A DNA stretch of 64,000 bases from Sphingomonas kaistensis (GCF_036884275.1 NZ_CP145607.1:2653001-2717000); one strand, 5' to 3'. Positions 26,846-34,768 are shown, counted from the first letter of the stretch. Translations and numbers: made by a program. Notes: generated from the letters alone by a model not told the origin.

Positions 26846-27382
26846 ATGCCGATGCTTGCTGCCATGTTGCTTGCCGCAGCCGCGCCCGCAGATCCGGCGC
26901 TGTTCGACCGTTCGGGCTACCGGACCTCGCATTACCGCGCGGTCGTGCCCTCCCCGCCCGAAGGGATACGCAGCCTGACCGACCGCGAAGCGATCGCACT
27001 CCACCGCAAGGGGAAAGGGCTGTTCATCGACGTCATGCCCGCCGAGGGTGGCACACGTCTCGCCACGGGGCAGTGGCGACTGGCGGAGGAGCGCCGTTCG
27101 ATCTCGGGCGCCCGCTGGTTTCCCGAGGCTGGCCGTTCGCCGCTCGATCCGGTTATCGCCGACTGGTTCCGCAGCGGCGTCGCCGCGCTCCGCCGCAATC
27201 GACCAGGCGCGCCGCTTGTCGTCTTCTGCCGGGCCGATTGCTGGATGAGCTGGAATGCCGCGCGCCGGCTTCGCTCGTCGGGCATCCGCAACATATTCTG
27301 GTACGGTCCCGGCACCGACGGCTGGGCGGAGAATGGCCAGTCGCTTGAGGTCGTCCGGCCATTCGGCGAAGGACGCAGGTAA
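26846..27382 (+). CDS. PQQ-catabolism-associated CXXCW-motif protein
   Basis: A 178-residue exported protein related to rhodanese folds. After a short signal (MPMLAAMLLAAAAPA) come SLTDREAIALHRKGKGLFID and the diagnostic cysteine motif VVFCRADCWMSWNAARRL, in the place of the rhodanese active loop. ATG at 26846 follows AAGGGAGG. Proteins of this family occur almost only with PQQ-dependent alcohol catabolism; the function is unknown, probably sulfur or thiol transfer with the SoxYZ-like carrier. Its stop overlaps the TonB receptor start by one base (TAATG). Confidence 0.9.
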   Translation: MPMLAAMLLAAAAPADPALFDRSGYRTSHYRAVVPSPPEGIRSLTDREAIALHRKGKGLFIDVMPAEGGTRLATGQWRLAEERRSISGARWFPEAGRSPLDPVIADWFRSGVAALRRNRPGAPLVVFCRADCWMSWNAARRLRSSGIRNIFWYGPGTDGWAENGQSLEVVRPFGEGRR

Positions 27383-29397
27383 TGCTTTCCCTATTTCTTG
27401 GACTTGCGGCGGCCGAGCCCGCGACCATCATCGTCACCGGCCGCGGGCTTTCCGCCGGTGAGACGGCGGGGGCGGCGGTCGTGGTGCTCGACCAGAATCG
27501 CATCCGGCAGTCGCCCAGCGGGCGGCTCGAGGACGTGTTTCGCGATGCAGCCGGGGTGCAGAGCTTTCGCCGCTCGGATTCCCGGTCGAGCCACGCCACC
27601 AATCAGTCGATCACGCTTCGCGGGCTTGGCGGCAATGCTTCGTCGCGGGCGCTGCTGCTGCTCGACGGGGTGCCGCAGGGCGATCCGTTCGGGGGGTGGA
27701 TCACCTTTCCCGCCTACGCCACCGACCGGATCGGCGAGGTGCGCATCCGCCGTGGTGGGGGAAGTGCTTATTTTGGGCCGGGTGCGCTGGCCGGGACGGT
27801 CGAGCTGGAAAGCGCGGTGCCCGCCGAGGGCGACACGGCGCGAGGCGCCTTCGCCTATGGTAGTCGCGACAGCCTCGACGGCCGGGCCAGCCTGCTGCTT
27901 TCCTCCTCCCGACGCTTCGTCACCGTCTCGGGAGCGTTCGCCCGTGGCGACGGCTTCATTCCCATCGTCGCCGAGGATCGCGGCCCGATCGACCGCCGGG
28001 CCCCCTACCGCCAGGCGTCGGGCGCGGCCCGGCTGGTGCAGGAAGTGGAAGCCTCCACCGAAGCCCAGGTCAATGTCAGCGCCTTCTCCGACAAGCGCGA
28101 TCGCGGCGTCCCGTTCACCGCCAATCGCGGGCGCGGGGTCGATACGTCGCTGCGGTTGGTCGGCAAGGGACGAACGCGCTGGTCGGCGCTCGGCTATGCG
28201 CAGCTCCGCAACTTCGAGTCCGACTTCAGCAGCATCAACGCGGCCCGGACCACCAGCACGCAGACTCTCGACCAGTATAGCGTGCCCTCGCGTGGCTACG
28301 GTTTCCGCGGCGAACTCCTGCCCCGGGTCGGGACCGCCGACCTCAGGATCGGCGTCGATGGCCGGTTCGTCTCTGGGCAGACCAAGGAGCTCTACCAGTT
28401 CGTGGGCGGAGCGCCGACCCGGCGGCGCGTGGCGGGAGGGCGCTCGGACACGCTCGGCCTGTTTGCCGCCGCGACGGTGCCAGCCGGCCCAGCGACGCTG
28501 AGCGTGAGCGGCCGGGCCGATCGCTGGAGCATCAGGGACGGCACATTCTTCCAGCAGACGTTGAACGGGCCAACCCTCACTGACACGGCGTTCGCCGATC
28601 GCAGCGGATGGCAGGGCAGCGGCCGGGTAGCCGGCGAGGTCAGGGTCGGCCGGCCGCTCAAGCTTCGCGCGGCGGCCTATCGCGGCTGGCGCCTGCCGAC
28701 GTTGAATGAGCTTTATCGTCCGTTCCGCGCGGGCGCCGATGCCACCGGCCCCAATCCCGACTTGCGGCCGGAAACGATGATCGGCGGCGAAATCGGCGGC
28801 GACATCACGTTGCGGGGCGGCTGGACGATGTCGTTCACCGCCTACGAAGCGCGGCTCGATGGTGCCATCGCCAATGTCACGCAAGGGCGAGGCCCGGGGA
28901 CCTTTCCGATCGTCGGCTTCGTCGCGGCGGGCGGGACCTATCGCCAGCGCCAGAACCTCGACGCGATCCATTCGCGCGGGCTGGAAGCCGATCTCGGCGG
29001 CGACCTCGGCCCGCTCGAGGCGCGCCTGTCCTATTCGCTGGTCGATGCACGGGTGCGCAGTTCCGGCGCCGCTTTGTCGCTCGATGGGAAGCGTCCCGCG
29101 CAGACGCCGCGCCAGCAGGCATCGGCGACGCTGGGTTGGCGCGGACCGTCCGAGTGGCGCCTGTCCGGGACCGTCCGAGCACTGTCCTCGCAGTTCGAGG
29201 ATGATCTCAATCTTCGCGCGCTCAGACCCGCGGTGACACTCGATGGCTTTGCTTCGGCACCTCTGGGAAGGCGGATCGCGGTGGAGATGCGCGCCGAAAA
29301 TCTCTTCAACAAGACGGTGGAGGCAGCAGTGAGCGCGGATGGCGTGATCGAGCGAGCCCTGCCCCGCACCTTGTGGATCGGGCTGCGGCTGCGATGA
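27382..29397 (+). CDS. TonB-dependent receptor in the quinoprotein operon
   Basis: A 671-residue receptor with a short signal (MLSLFLGLAAAE), a TonB-box-like TIIVTGRG, a plug (SITLRGLGGNASSRALLLLD, GGGSAYFGPGALAGTVELES) and a barrel ending ALPRTLWIGLRLR. It is coupled to the CXXCW gene upstream and to cytochrome b561 downstream by one- and four-base overlaps. Receptors in this position are candidates for uptake of a lanthanide chelate (LutH-like), PQQ or another metal; the ligand cannot be read from the sequence. Confidence 0.88.
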   Translation: MLSLFLGLAAAEPATIIVTGRGLSAGETAGAAVVVLDQNRIRQSPSGRLEDVFRDAAGVQSFRRSDSRSSHATNQSITLRGLGGNASSRALLLLDGVPQGDPFGGWITFPAYATDRIGEVRIRRGGGSAYFGPGALAGTVELESAVPAEGDTARGAFAYGSRDSLDGRASLLLSSSRRFVTVSGAFARGDGFIPIVAEDRGPIDRRAPYRQASGAARLVQEVEASTEAQVNVSAFSDKRDRGVPFTANRGRGVDTSLRLVGKGRTRWSALGYAQLRNFESDFSSINAARTTSTQTLDQYSVPSRGYGFRGELLPRVGTADLRIGVDGRFVSGQTKELYQFVGGAPTRRRVAGGRSDTLGLFAAATVPAGPATLSVSGRADRWSIRDGTFFQQTLNGPTLTDTAFADRSGWQGSGRVAGEVRVGRPLKLRAAAYRGWRLPTLNELYRPFRAGADATGPNPDLRPETMIGGEIGGDITLRGGWTMSFTAYEARLDGAIANVTQGRGPGTFPIVGFVAAGGTYRQRQNLDAIHSRGLEADLGGDLGPLEARLSYSLVDARVRSSGAALSLDGKRPAQTPRQQASATLGWRGPSEWRLSGTVRALSSQFEDDLNLRALRPAVTLDGFASAPLGRRIAVEMRAENLFNKTVEAAVSADGVIERALPRTLWIGLRLR

Positions 29398-29921
29398 CCG
29401 CGCGCTACACGCAAACTGCGGCGTGGCTGCATTGGGTGATGGCGGCGCTGATCATCGCCAATCTCGTCATCGGGCTCAGTGACGGAGCGATCGGAAGCAT
29501 CCGCGCGCACAAGGCGATCGGGCTGACGGTCCTCGCGCTTGCCCTTGTCCGTCTCGCTTGGCGGCTCGCACACCGCCCCCCGCCACTCCCCGCGGACACC
29601 TCGCCGGCCGAGCGCCGGCTCGCGGGCGTGGTCCATGCCATCCTCTACGGGCTGATGATCGCGGTGCCACTCGCCGGCTGGATCATGGTCTCGAATGCAA
29701 GCGAGCTGCGGCCGCTGACCTGGTTCGGGCTGTTCGATCTTCCCTTTCTGCAGCTCGATCCTGCCGCCTATGCGCCGGCGAAGGCCATCCACAGTGCCTT
29801 GGGGATCGCTTTCGGGCTGCTCGTCCTCGGCCACATCGCCGCCGCGCTTCGTCACCAGTTCGTCAAACGCGATCATCTACTGGACAGAATGACAATGAGT
29901 TCGACGCAGCCCGGCCAATGA
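29394..29921 (+). CDS. Cytochrome b561 family protein
   Basis: A 175-residue membrane protein with four predicted helices and the four haem-ligand histidines in the expected places: AAWLHWVMAAL, IRAHKAIGLTV, GVVHAILYGL, KAIHSALGIA. ATG at 29394 overlaps the TonB receptor stop as ATGA. It would pass electrons between periplasmic donors and the quinone pool. As the last gene of the rightward group it may link the alcohol oxidation system to the membrane, which is inference. Confidence 0.88.
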   Translation: MTARYTQTAAWLHWVMAALIIANLVIGLSDGAIGSIRAHKAIGLTVLALALVRLAWRLAHRPPPLPADTSPAERRLAGVVHAILYGLMIAVPLAGWIMVSNASELRPLTWFGLFDLPFLQLDPAAYAPAKAIHSALGIAFGLLVLGHIAAALRHQFVKRDHLLDRMTMSSTQPGQ

Positions 29922-30116
29922 CAGGCTCGCCTAGGGTCGAATCCGCCGACTTGGCTAAATATTTATCAAGGTCAGCCGTCAACGGCCCGTGAAGGCTGTA
30001 CGACTGCCTTACGGTGCAGGCGAATTGCTGCAAATGACTGAAGTGGGCGCTAGGTCGACGGCCGGCCGAGCATGAATGGATGTCAGGATCCCGCCAGTTT
30101 CGCCCGAAAGCGGTCA

Positions 30117-30140
30117 GTCCGCTTCCCACCATTAGCGGAC
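30117..30140. repeat. Dyad repeat copy 1
   Basis: A 24-base element with GTCCGC and GCGGAC ends, core TTCCCACCATTA, in the inverse orientation to the next copies. It lies about 195 bases after the b561 stop in a gene-free stretch. Confidence 0.75.
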
Positions 30141-30174
30141 CTAGCAACGGCAAAGCTCCAGATTCTACTCTCAT

Positions 30175-30197
30175 GTCCACTATGGGTGAAAGCCGAC
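30175..30197. repeat. Dyad repeat copy 2
   Basis: GTCCAC, core TATGGGTGAAA, then GCCGAC. It ends five bases before the 3' end of the leftward gene at 30203-30631. Confidence 0.7.
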
Positions 30198-30202
30198 ATT
30201 GC

Positions 30203-30631
30203 TCAGAGCGGAGTGGGCTGCCCCATTCTCATCAGTCTGCGCTCGCATTCGACCGGTAGGTCGACACCACGCAGAAGTTCGTTCTTACCCCTCATCACCT
30301 CGTTCGCAAATGGTAACGAGTAGAGGGGGCCAAGGTGAACCTCAGCGCCACCCACGTGGAGTTGCTCGTTCCCCGGCAGGAAGCGAGAGGTATGCGGTAG
30401 GACCGGCGTGTAGCGCTTGCCGTTCACGAGGACGCTGAGGCAACCGTTGCGAATAGCAAACCGGCCGTTTTGGACTGTGGCGTTACGGAGTAGTTCAGGC
30501 GCACTCGTCATTTCGCGCACGAGGACGACACCGGTGCTGTTGTCCGCTTCCAGCGCCGGTTGCCGGTTGCTGCTGCAACCAGTGAGCCAGCAACATAAAA
30601 GGATAGGCAGAACGAGCCGGTTCATAGCCAT
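30203..30631 (-). CDS. Putative lipoprotein, function unknown
   Basis: A 142-residue protein beginning MAMNRLVLPILLCCWLTGCS, a signal peptide with a lipobox ending LTGC, so it is probably anchored in a membrane. The mature part has alternating beta-like segments (RFAIRNGCLSVLVNGKRYTP, HVGGAEVHLGPLY) and a C-terminal cysteine in LPVECERRL. A dyad repeat begins five bases after its stop. No family recognised. Confidence 0.68.
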   Translation of the reverse strand: MAMNRLVLPILLCCWLTGCSSNRQPALEADNSTGVVLVREMTSAPELLRNATVQNGRFAIRNGCLSVLVNGKRYTPVLPHTSRFLPGNEQLHVGGAEVHLGPLYSLPFANEVMRGKNELLRGVDLPVECERRLMRMGQPTPL

Positions 30632-30762
30632 TCATTTTGCCCCATGCGCCACATTGCTGCGCACAGGCTTTGCCCTTCAAGCGAGCATGACACCATCAGG
30701 ATGGCGGCTGTGAGCGTGGTTACGTGTCGTTCCATGAGGTCATGATGCGTGGCGGACGTAAT

Positions 30763-30786
30763 GACCGCAATGGGTGGAAGGCGGAC
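30763..30786. repeat. Dyad repeat copy 3
   Basis: GACCGC, core AATGGGTGGAAG, then GCGGAC. It lies two bases beyond the stop of the leftward gene at 30789-30983. Confidence 0.75.
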
Positions 30787-30788
30787 AA

Positions 30789-30983
30789 TCAAGAATTCTC
30801 CCAAACGGTCCAGAGAACGAAGAAAGTCGCTGTCGCGGCCCACGTCCCAGCAAATCCCAAGAGGTAGTTTCGAGCCGCGCCACCGAAAGAGCGGCGGTAA
30901 TACGCAAACGCGAAAATGGGTCCCCACAGGATGGCGCTCGCGATGAGCAAGCCGGTGAAGGCACTCGTGAGACTTACGTCCAT
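30789..30983 (-). CDS. Small two-helix membrane protein
   Basis: A 64-residue protein (MDVSLTSAFTGLLIASAILW start) with two hydrophobic helices, about residues 8-28 and 42-60, joined by a basic loop (YYRRSFGGAAR). It is flanked on both sides by dyad repeats, at 30763-30786 and 31012-31035. No family recognised; small inner-membrane proteins of this kind are often uncharacterised. Confidence 0.6.
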   Translation of the reverse strand: MDVSLTSAFTGLLIASAILWGPIFAFAYYRRSFGGAARNYLLGFAGTWAATATFFVLWTVWENS

Positions 30984-31011
30984 ACGCCCCTTATGCGTTC
31001 AGGCGGCTAAT

Positions 31012-31035
31012 GTCCGCAGTGGGCGGAAACCGGAC
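31012..31035. repeat. Dyad repeat copy 4
   Basis: GTCCGC, core AGTGGGCGGAAA, then CCGGAC. It lies seven bases beyond the stop of the leftward gene at 31043-31708. Confidence 0.75.
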
Positions 31036-31042
31036 TTGTGGC

Positions 31043-31708
31043 TTACGGACGGTGCACTTTGAAAGCTTTTGAGCTTGGCGCCTTACGTTGCGCCTCCTCT
31101 AGAGAATGGCGGACATAGAAAGCCAAGGTGTCATAGGTTCCTGCACTATCAGGACCATTCTCAGCGCTTTCGTTCTTCACCAGTTTACATGAATCTTGCT
31201 CAAGTTGCGCGGCCAGAATCGACAGGTTTCGTTTTAACCGTTGGGCAGCCGCGGTGGGTGGGCGACTGATTAGCATCACGCTTACAAAGAACGGGTCAGG
31301 CGGCCGATGGATGGTCGGCGCTCCGCTGACCCAAACCATGCTTTGTCCGTCGATCGCATAGATGGTCATGCCTCGAGTGAAGGTCTCACCAATGTCGGGG
31401 CCTGCGCGTCGCGCATTGAGAACGTCGAAGCCGCCTTTGTAGAGAGTGTTCTCGATCAGCTCTTCCGTCGTCATTCTTGGTGGCGCTCCACAGGAGATAA
31501 CCAATGTGACTTCGGGCCGAATGCCGTAGTCGGTTTTGGAGGAATGAAGACGGGGTAGGCACTTCTCGTCCGCGCGGATCACAGATACGTCTGAGCATAA
31601 TCTCAAAGAAGGCAGTGCCGGAATGTCTTTCGATGGTTCCGAGCTGGAGTAGTTACCGGCTGCCGCCGCCATCGTGGCGACAGTCAGATACAATAGCAAT
31701 TGCACCAA
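31043..31708 (-). CDS. Hypothetical exported protein
   Basis: A 221-residue protein starting MVQLLLYLTVATMAAAAGNY, which reads as a signal peptide. The mature part has few cysteines (LRLCSDVSVI, DEKCLPRLH, VISCGAPPR) that could form disulfides, and a hydrophobic beta segment PFFVSVMLISRPP. A dyad repeat lies seven bases after its stop. No family recognised. Confidence 0.6.
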   Translation of the reverse strand: MVQLLLYLTVATMAAAAGNYSSSEPSKDIPALPSLRLCSDVSVIRADEKCLPRLHSSKTDYGIRPEVTLVISCGAPPRMTTEELIENTLYKGGFDVLNARRAGPDIGETFTRGMTIYAIDGQSMVWVSGAPTIHRPPDPFFVSVMLISRPPTAAAQRLKRNLSILAAQLEQDSCKLVKNESAENGPDSAGTYDTLAFYVRHSLEEAQRKAPSSKAFKVHRP

Positions 31709-31783
31709 GCACCTCCAGCGGAAGCAGGCCGACCAGGCTATTGAACCAAGCTTCCTCAGTCCACGTCAATGACAATCACTTAT

Positions 31784-31807
31784 GTCTGCAGTGGGTGGAA
31801 AGCGGAC
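31784..31807. repeat. Dyad repeat copy 5
   Basis: GTCTGC, core AGTGGGTGGAAA, then GCGGAC. It lies 14 bases beyond the stop of the leftward gene at 31822-32085. Confidence 0.75.
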
Positions 31808-31821
31808 CTTTGGCGTCGCCG

Positions 31822-32085
31822 TCATTCGTCAAATCTCGAGACCTGCCATCCGTCACCGCTGAGCTCTGCGATCGACGAGGTTGGCAATGCTTGTAGCGGT
31901 TGCAGGTCCGGTTGACGGTCGATGATGTGGCTCAGTCCGACTGGCCGAAAATCACCGCAATCGTCTTGGTGATCATGCTCTCCGCAAACAGCCTGCCATG
32001 TCTTATCGTAGTGATGGATGAGCACTCGAACGCTCCGCTGGTGAGCGAAGACGTGTGGGCAAACGATGCAGGGAAGTTCGCTCAT
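31822..32085 (-). CDS. Small hypothetical protein with Cys/His pairs
   Basis: An 87-residue protein. The N-terminal half reads MSELPCIVCPHVFAHQRSVR and then HYDKTWQAVCGEHDH, giving a Cys-x2-Cys pair followed by Cys/His pairs, which could be a small zinc ribbon. The C-terminal half is acidic with no clear fold. A dyad repeat lies 14 bases after its stop. No family recognised. Confidence 0.55.
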   Translation of the reverse strand: MSELPCIVCPHVFAHQRSVRVLIHHYDKTWQAVCGEHDHQDDCGDFRPVGLSHIIDRQPDLQPLQALPTSSIAELSGDGWQVSRFDE

Positions 32086-32112
32086 CGGTCTAGAATGGCG
32101 GCAGAGCCATAT

Positions 32113-32136
32113 GTCCGCAATGGGTGGAAAGCAGAC
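32113..32136. repeat. Dyad repeat copy 6
   Basis: GTCCGC, core AATGGGTGGAAA, then GCAGAC. It lies six bases beyond the stop of the leftward VOC gene at 32143-32499. Confidence 0.78.
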
Positions 32137-32142
32137 ATTTCG

Positions 32143-32499
32143 TCAGTTTTGAATGAGGCGAACGAGCGTTCCGTCTAGATCGACCATGTAGGCGATGGTT
32201 TTACCGCTATCTTCTTCGGTTGGCGGATGAAGGCGAGGCCACCCCCAACACTGCTCTGGCAATCCAGCAGCTTTGCAGATTTCGTAGAGTTCTTGCATGT
32301 CATCTAGACGCAGGCAGCAGCTAAAGTTGCCCGTTGCAGGGTCCAGATCCGGATGAGGAAAGAACTCCAGCGTCGAGCCGCCGCGCTTCAGGATCATCCA
32401 CCCGTCGTCACGCCAGCCCTCGTCGAAACCTAGCTTCCGATAGAACTGCGATGTCGCTTCGAAGTCCCGGCTCGGCAGGTTCGGCGTCGCGTGATCCAT
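32143..32499 (-). CDS. VOC/bleomycin-resistance-like protein
   Basis: A 118-residue protein of the vicinal oxygen chelate fold, closest in look to bleomycin-resistance proteins: MDHATPNLPSRDFEATSQFY, a beta strand WMILKRGGSTLEFFPHPDLD, and a C-terminal AYMVDLDGTLVRLIQN. It lacks the full His/Glu metal set of glyoxalases, so a binding rather than catalytic role is likely. Divergent from the MerT-like gene. A dyad repeat follows its stop. Confidence 0.82.
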   Translation of the reverse strand: MDHATPNLPSRDFEATSQFYRKLGFDEGWRDDGWMILKRGGSTLEFFPHPDLDPATGNFSCCLRLDDMQELYEICKAAGLPEQCWGWPRLHPPTEEDSGKTIAYMVDLDGTLVRLIQN

Positions 32500-32600
32500 C
32501 TAGCGGTCTCCCTGAGTAGCATAACGCCCGCTCCTCCTTGATCGCAATGGGGGCGACTGTCGACGTTGCTCAAGCCTACCCTGACATCTAGAGCAGCGGC

Positions 32601-32957
32601 ATGAAGTTCTCGGAAACAACTTTCGCTGCGATTGCGGCGGCAACCGGCCTTGGAGCTACAACCGCAGGCGCGGCATGCTGCGTGCTTCCGTTGATGCTCG
32701 CCGGTGTCGGCGTCGGCGCGGGCGCCTTGACGCCGATGGTGCCATTCCATTGGCCACTGTCGGTCATCGCTCTTGTTGCGGTCGCGACTGGATGGTTTCT
32801 TTATCTGCGCCGCCGTCGGGCATGTGCCGTGGGCGTTGATTGCGCGCTTCCATCGAAAACGACGTTTCTGCTTTTGATAGTGGCCTCGCTTCTCGTGGTC
32901 ATTGCAGCGGCGTGGCCGTTCATTGAAGCGCCGCTCACGAAAGTAGTTGGCACATGA
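32601..32957 (+). CDS. MerT-like mercuric/metal transport membrane protein
   Basis: A 118-residue inner-membrane protein with three hydrophobic segments. The first helix holds the vicinal cysteines GAACCVLPLMLAGVGVG, as in MerT, and a second cysteine pair lies in the cytoplasmic loop CAVGVDCALP. MerT passes Hg(II) inward from MerP. No merR, merP or merA is nearby, so the metal and system are uncertain. Its stop overlaps the next gene start as ATGA, so they are one unit. Confidence 0.78.
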   Translation: MKFSETTFAAIAAATGLGATTAGAACCVLPLMLAGVGVGAGALTPMVPFHWPLSVIALVAVATGWFLYLRRRRACAVGVDCALPSKTTFLLLIVASLLVVIAAAWPFIEAPLTKVVGT

Positions 32958-33181
32958 CTCTTCTAGCATCGACACTCACCTGCCCTGAATGTGGGGGAGC
33001 TTCCACCGACGAGATGCCCACCGACGCTTGTCAGTTTTTCTACGATTGCAAGCATTGCAGCGCCGTCCTTCGCCCACTCAAGGGCGATTGCTGCGTTTAC
33101 TGCTCATACGGTGACGTTCCATGCCCGCCCATACAGGAAGCACGGGAGACCGGGGTTGCAGGCTGCTGCTCACCTTCCTGA
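32954..33181 (+). CDS. Small cysteine-rich protein with a GDCCVYCSYG motif
   Basis: A 75-residue protein with eleven cysteines, including CPECGG near the N-terminus, DCKHCSAVLRP, GDCCVYCSYGDVPCPP and a terminal CCSPS. The GDCCV(F/Y)CSYG box marks a family often placed next to MerT-like proteins, where a metal-binding role is assumed. It is coupled to the MerT-like gene by ATGA. A dyad repeat starts one base after its stop codon. Confidence 0.8.
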   Translation: MTLLASTLTCPECGGASTDEMPTDACQFFYDCKHCSAVLRPLKGDCCVYCSYGDVPCPPIQEARETGVAGCCSPS

Positions 33182-33182
33182 T

Positions 33183-33206
33183 GTCCGCTTCGGGTCGGAA
33201 GCGGAC
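33183..33206. repeat. Dyad repeat copy 7, perfect palindrome
   Basis: GTCCGCTTC and GAAGCGGAC pair perfectly over nine bases around GGGTCG. It begins one base after the stop of the rightward gene ending at 33181. Confidence 0.8.
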
Positions 33207-33268
33207 GTTAGGCACTCCAAGCTGATTGGCATACAACTGCTCTGCCCATCTGATCCGGGGGATAGCGC

Positions 33269-34654
33269 ATGAGTGTTCTTGCCGCAGTCGCTGCCTTGCT
33301 AGTCGCAACAACTGCTCCAGTCTTTTCCGAGAAGCCATGCACCGACAGTCGTCTGGCCAAGCTAGCCCGGTGCGGAACGGTCGCGGTGGCGGAAGACCGC
33401 GAGCGGCCTGACGGGCGTACGATCGCGCTGAACGTGATCGTAATGCCTGCAACTCCAGCGAGTGTCAGTCAGCCTCCGCTTTTCGACATAGACGGCGGGC
33501 CGGGCCTGCCCGTTACTAAGAATGTCGCTTTTTATGCGACTGACGGTGCCGCTTACCGCGCCGGCCGCGACATCGTCCTGATCGACCAGCGCGGTACGGG
33601 CGGATCCAATGCGCTGCACTGTCCGACGTTCTACAAGCCCGAGGCTACCTACCGCCCTTTGTATCCCGTTGAGGAAGTTCGCCGCTGCCGCCAATCGTTG
33701 GAGCAGAAGGCAGACCTGACCAAGTACGGAACGGCAGAAGCTATCGCTGATCTCGACGCAGTGAGAGCAGCTCTGGGGTACGAGCAGATCGACCTATTCG
33801 GCCTTTCCTACGGGTCGATCGTGGCGCAGCGTTATCTGGCAAGCTTTCCTGATCGGGTCCGCGCAGCCGTGCTGATTGGGGTCGCACCGGCCAGCTCACT
33901 GCCGCCAAGGGGACATGGGGCTGCCGGCCAGCAAGCCTTTAGGAAGTTGGCTGTGCAGTGCAGACTCGAGCCGGCGTGTTCCGCCGCTTTCGACCCGCCG
34001 GCGGATCTCGACCGTGCCCGAACTATGCTGAAAGACATAGCAGGTGCACCATCTGAGGAAGTGTTCTTCGAGAAACTCCGCTCGCTCATGTACCAACCGG
34101 CAGGAGCGCGGCGCGTACCGCTGATCCTGAGCCGGGCGGCCGCCGGAGACCTCGCTCCCTTTTACGCGGCCACGAAGGCATCGCCCTTCATGTATGCTGA
34201 CGGGATGGCATTCACGGTCATCTGCTCCGAAAGCATGGCGCTGATGGATGTGGCCAAAGCCCGCACTGCCGCCAAGAACACAATATTTGGCGACTATCGG
34301 CTGCGGCGACAGCAGGAGGCCTGTGCGGAATGGCCTCGTGCAAAGGTGTCGGCCGATCACCTGAAGCCCATTCGATCCAACATTCCGGTGCTGCTCGTGT
34401 CAGGAGAGCTGGATCCTGTGACTCCGCCCGAGTGGGCAGATGAGGTGGCAAGAGGCCTGCCCAACTCAAAGCACGTCGTGATACCGGCAAGCGGTCACAT
34501 GTTCGATGGCATGAGCGGAGTGGACAGCTGCCTTGACCCACTGATCTTGCGCTTTCTCATGAGCGGAGATGCGAAGGGTCTGGATACCAGCTGTGTCGTA
34601 ACAATGAAGCCGCCGCCCTTCTCGATCCAAGTTGCTAACGGCAGCCCTCGATAG
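33269..34654 (+). CDS. Alpha/beta-hydrolase, peptidase S33-like, exported
   Basis: A 461-residue exported hydrolase. The signal peptide ends near APVFSE. The core shows the oxyanion region PLFDIDGGPGLP, IDQRGTGGSNALHCP, the nucleophile elbow LFGLSYGSIVAQRY and, toward the C-terminus, VLLVSGELDPVTPPEWAD for the Asp and PASGHMFDG for the His. This is the layout of TAP-like tripeptidyl aminopeptidases and related exopeptidases or esterases. The full triad is present. A dyad repeat starts eight bases after its stop. It is the largest gene of the 30-35 kb accessory stretch. Confidence 0.85.
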   Translation: MSVLAAVAALLVATTAPVFSEKPCTDSRLAKLARCGTVAVAEDRERPDGRTIALNVIVMPATPASVSQPPLFDIDGGPGLPVTKNVAFYATDGAAYRAGRDIVLIDQRGTGGSNALHCPTFYKPEATYRPLYPVEEVRRCRQSLEQKADLTKYGTAEAIADLDAVRAALGYEQIDLFGLSYGSIVAQRYLASFPDRVRAAVLIGVAPASSLPPRGHGAAGQQAFRKLAVQCRLEPACSAAFDPPADLDRARTMLKDIAGAPSEEVFFEKLRSLMYQPAGARRVPLILSRAAAGDLAPFYAATKASPFMYADGMAFTVICSESMALMDVAKARTAAKNTIFGDYRLRRQQEACAEWPRAKVSADHLKPIRSNIPVLLVSGELDPVTPPEWADEVARGLPNSKHVVIPASGHMFDGMSGVDSCLDPLILRFLMSGDAKGLDTSCVVTMKPPPFSIQVANGSPR

Positions 34655-34662
34655 TCGCGAAC

Positions 34663-34686
34663 GTCCGCTTTGGGTCGGAAGCAGGC
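34663..34686. repeat. Dyad repeat copy 8
   Basis: GTCCGC, core TTTGGGTCGGAA, then GCAGGC. It begins eight bases after the stop of the hydrolase gene ending at 34654. A shortened, more degenerate copy lies near 34710-34730. Confidence 0.7.
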
Positions 34687-34744
34687 ATAAGCCACTTAGC
34701 TGAACGTTTGTCCGCTTACGGGTGAGCGCCCCGCAGCCCTGAGC

Positions 34745-34768
34745 GTCCGCATTGGGCGCAAAGCGGAC
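34745..34768. repeat. Dyad repeat copy 9
   Basis: GTCCGC, core ATTGGGCGCAAA, then GCGGAC. It lies between the hydrolase gene and tRNA-Val, not directly after a coding stop. Confidence 0.75.

Noticed and set aside
31900..32178. Rightward protein ending in an NGWKADI-type tail
   Set aside because: The tail is the dyad repeat translated; such peptides are a known artefact of these repeats in sphingomonads.
30117..34768. Integron cassette array with attC sites
   Set aside because: The repeats are only 24 bases, lack the GTTRRRY core, occur in both gene directions, and no integron integrase is nearby.
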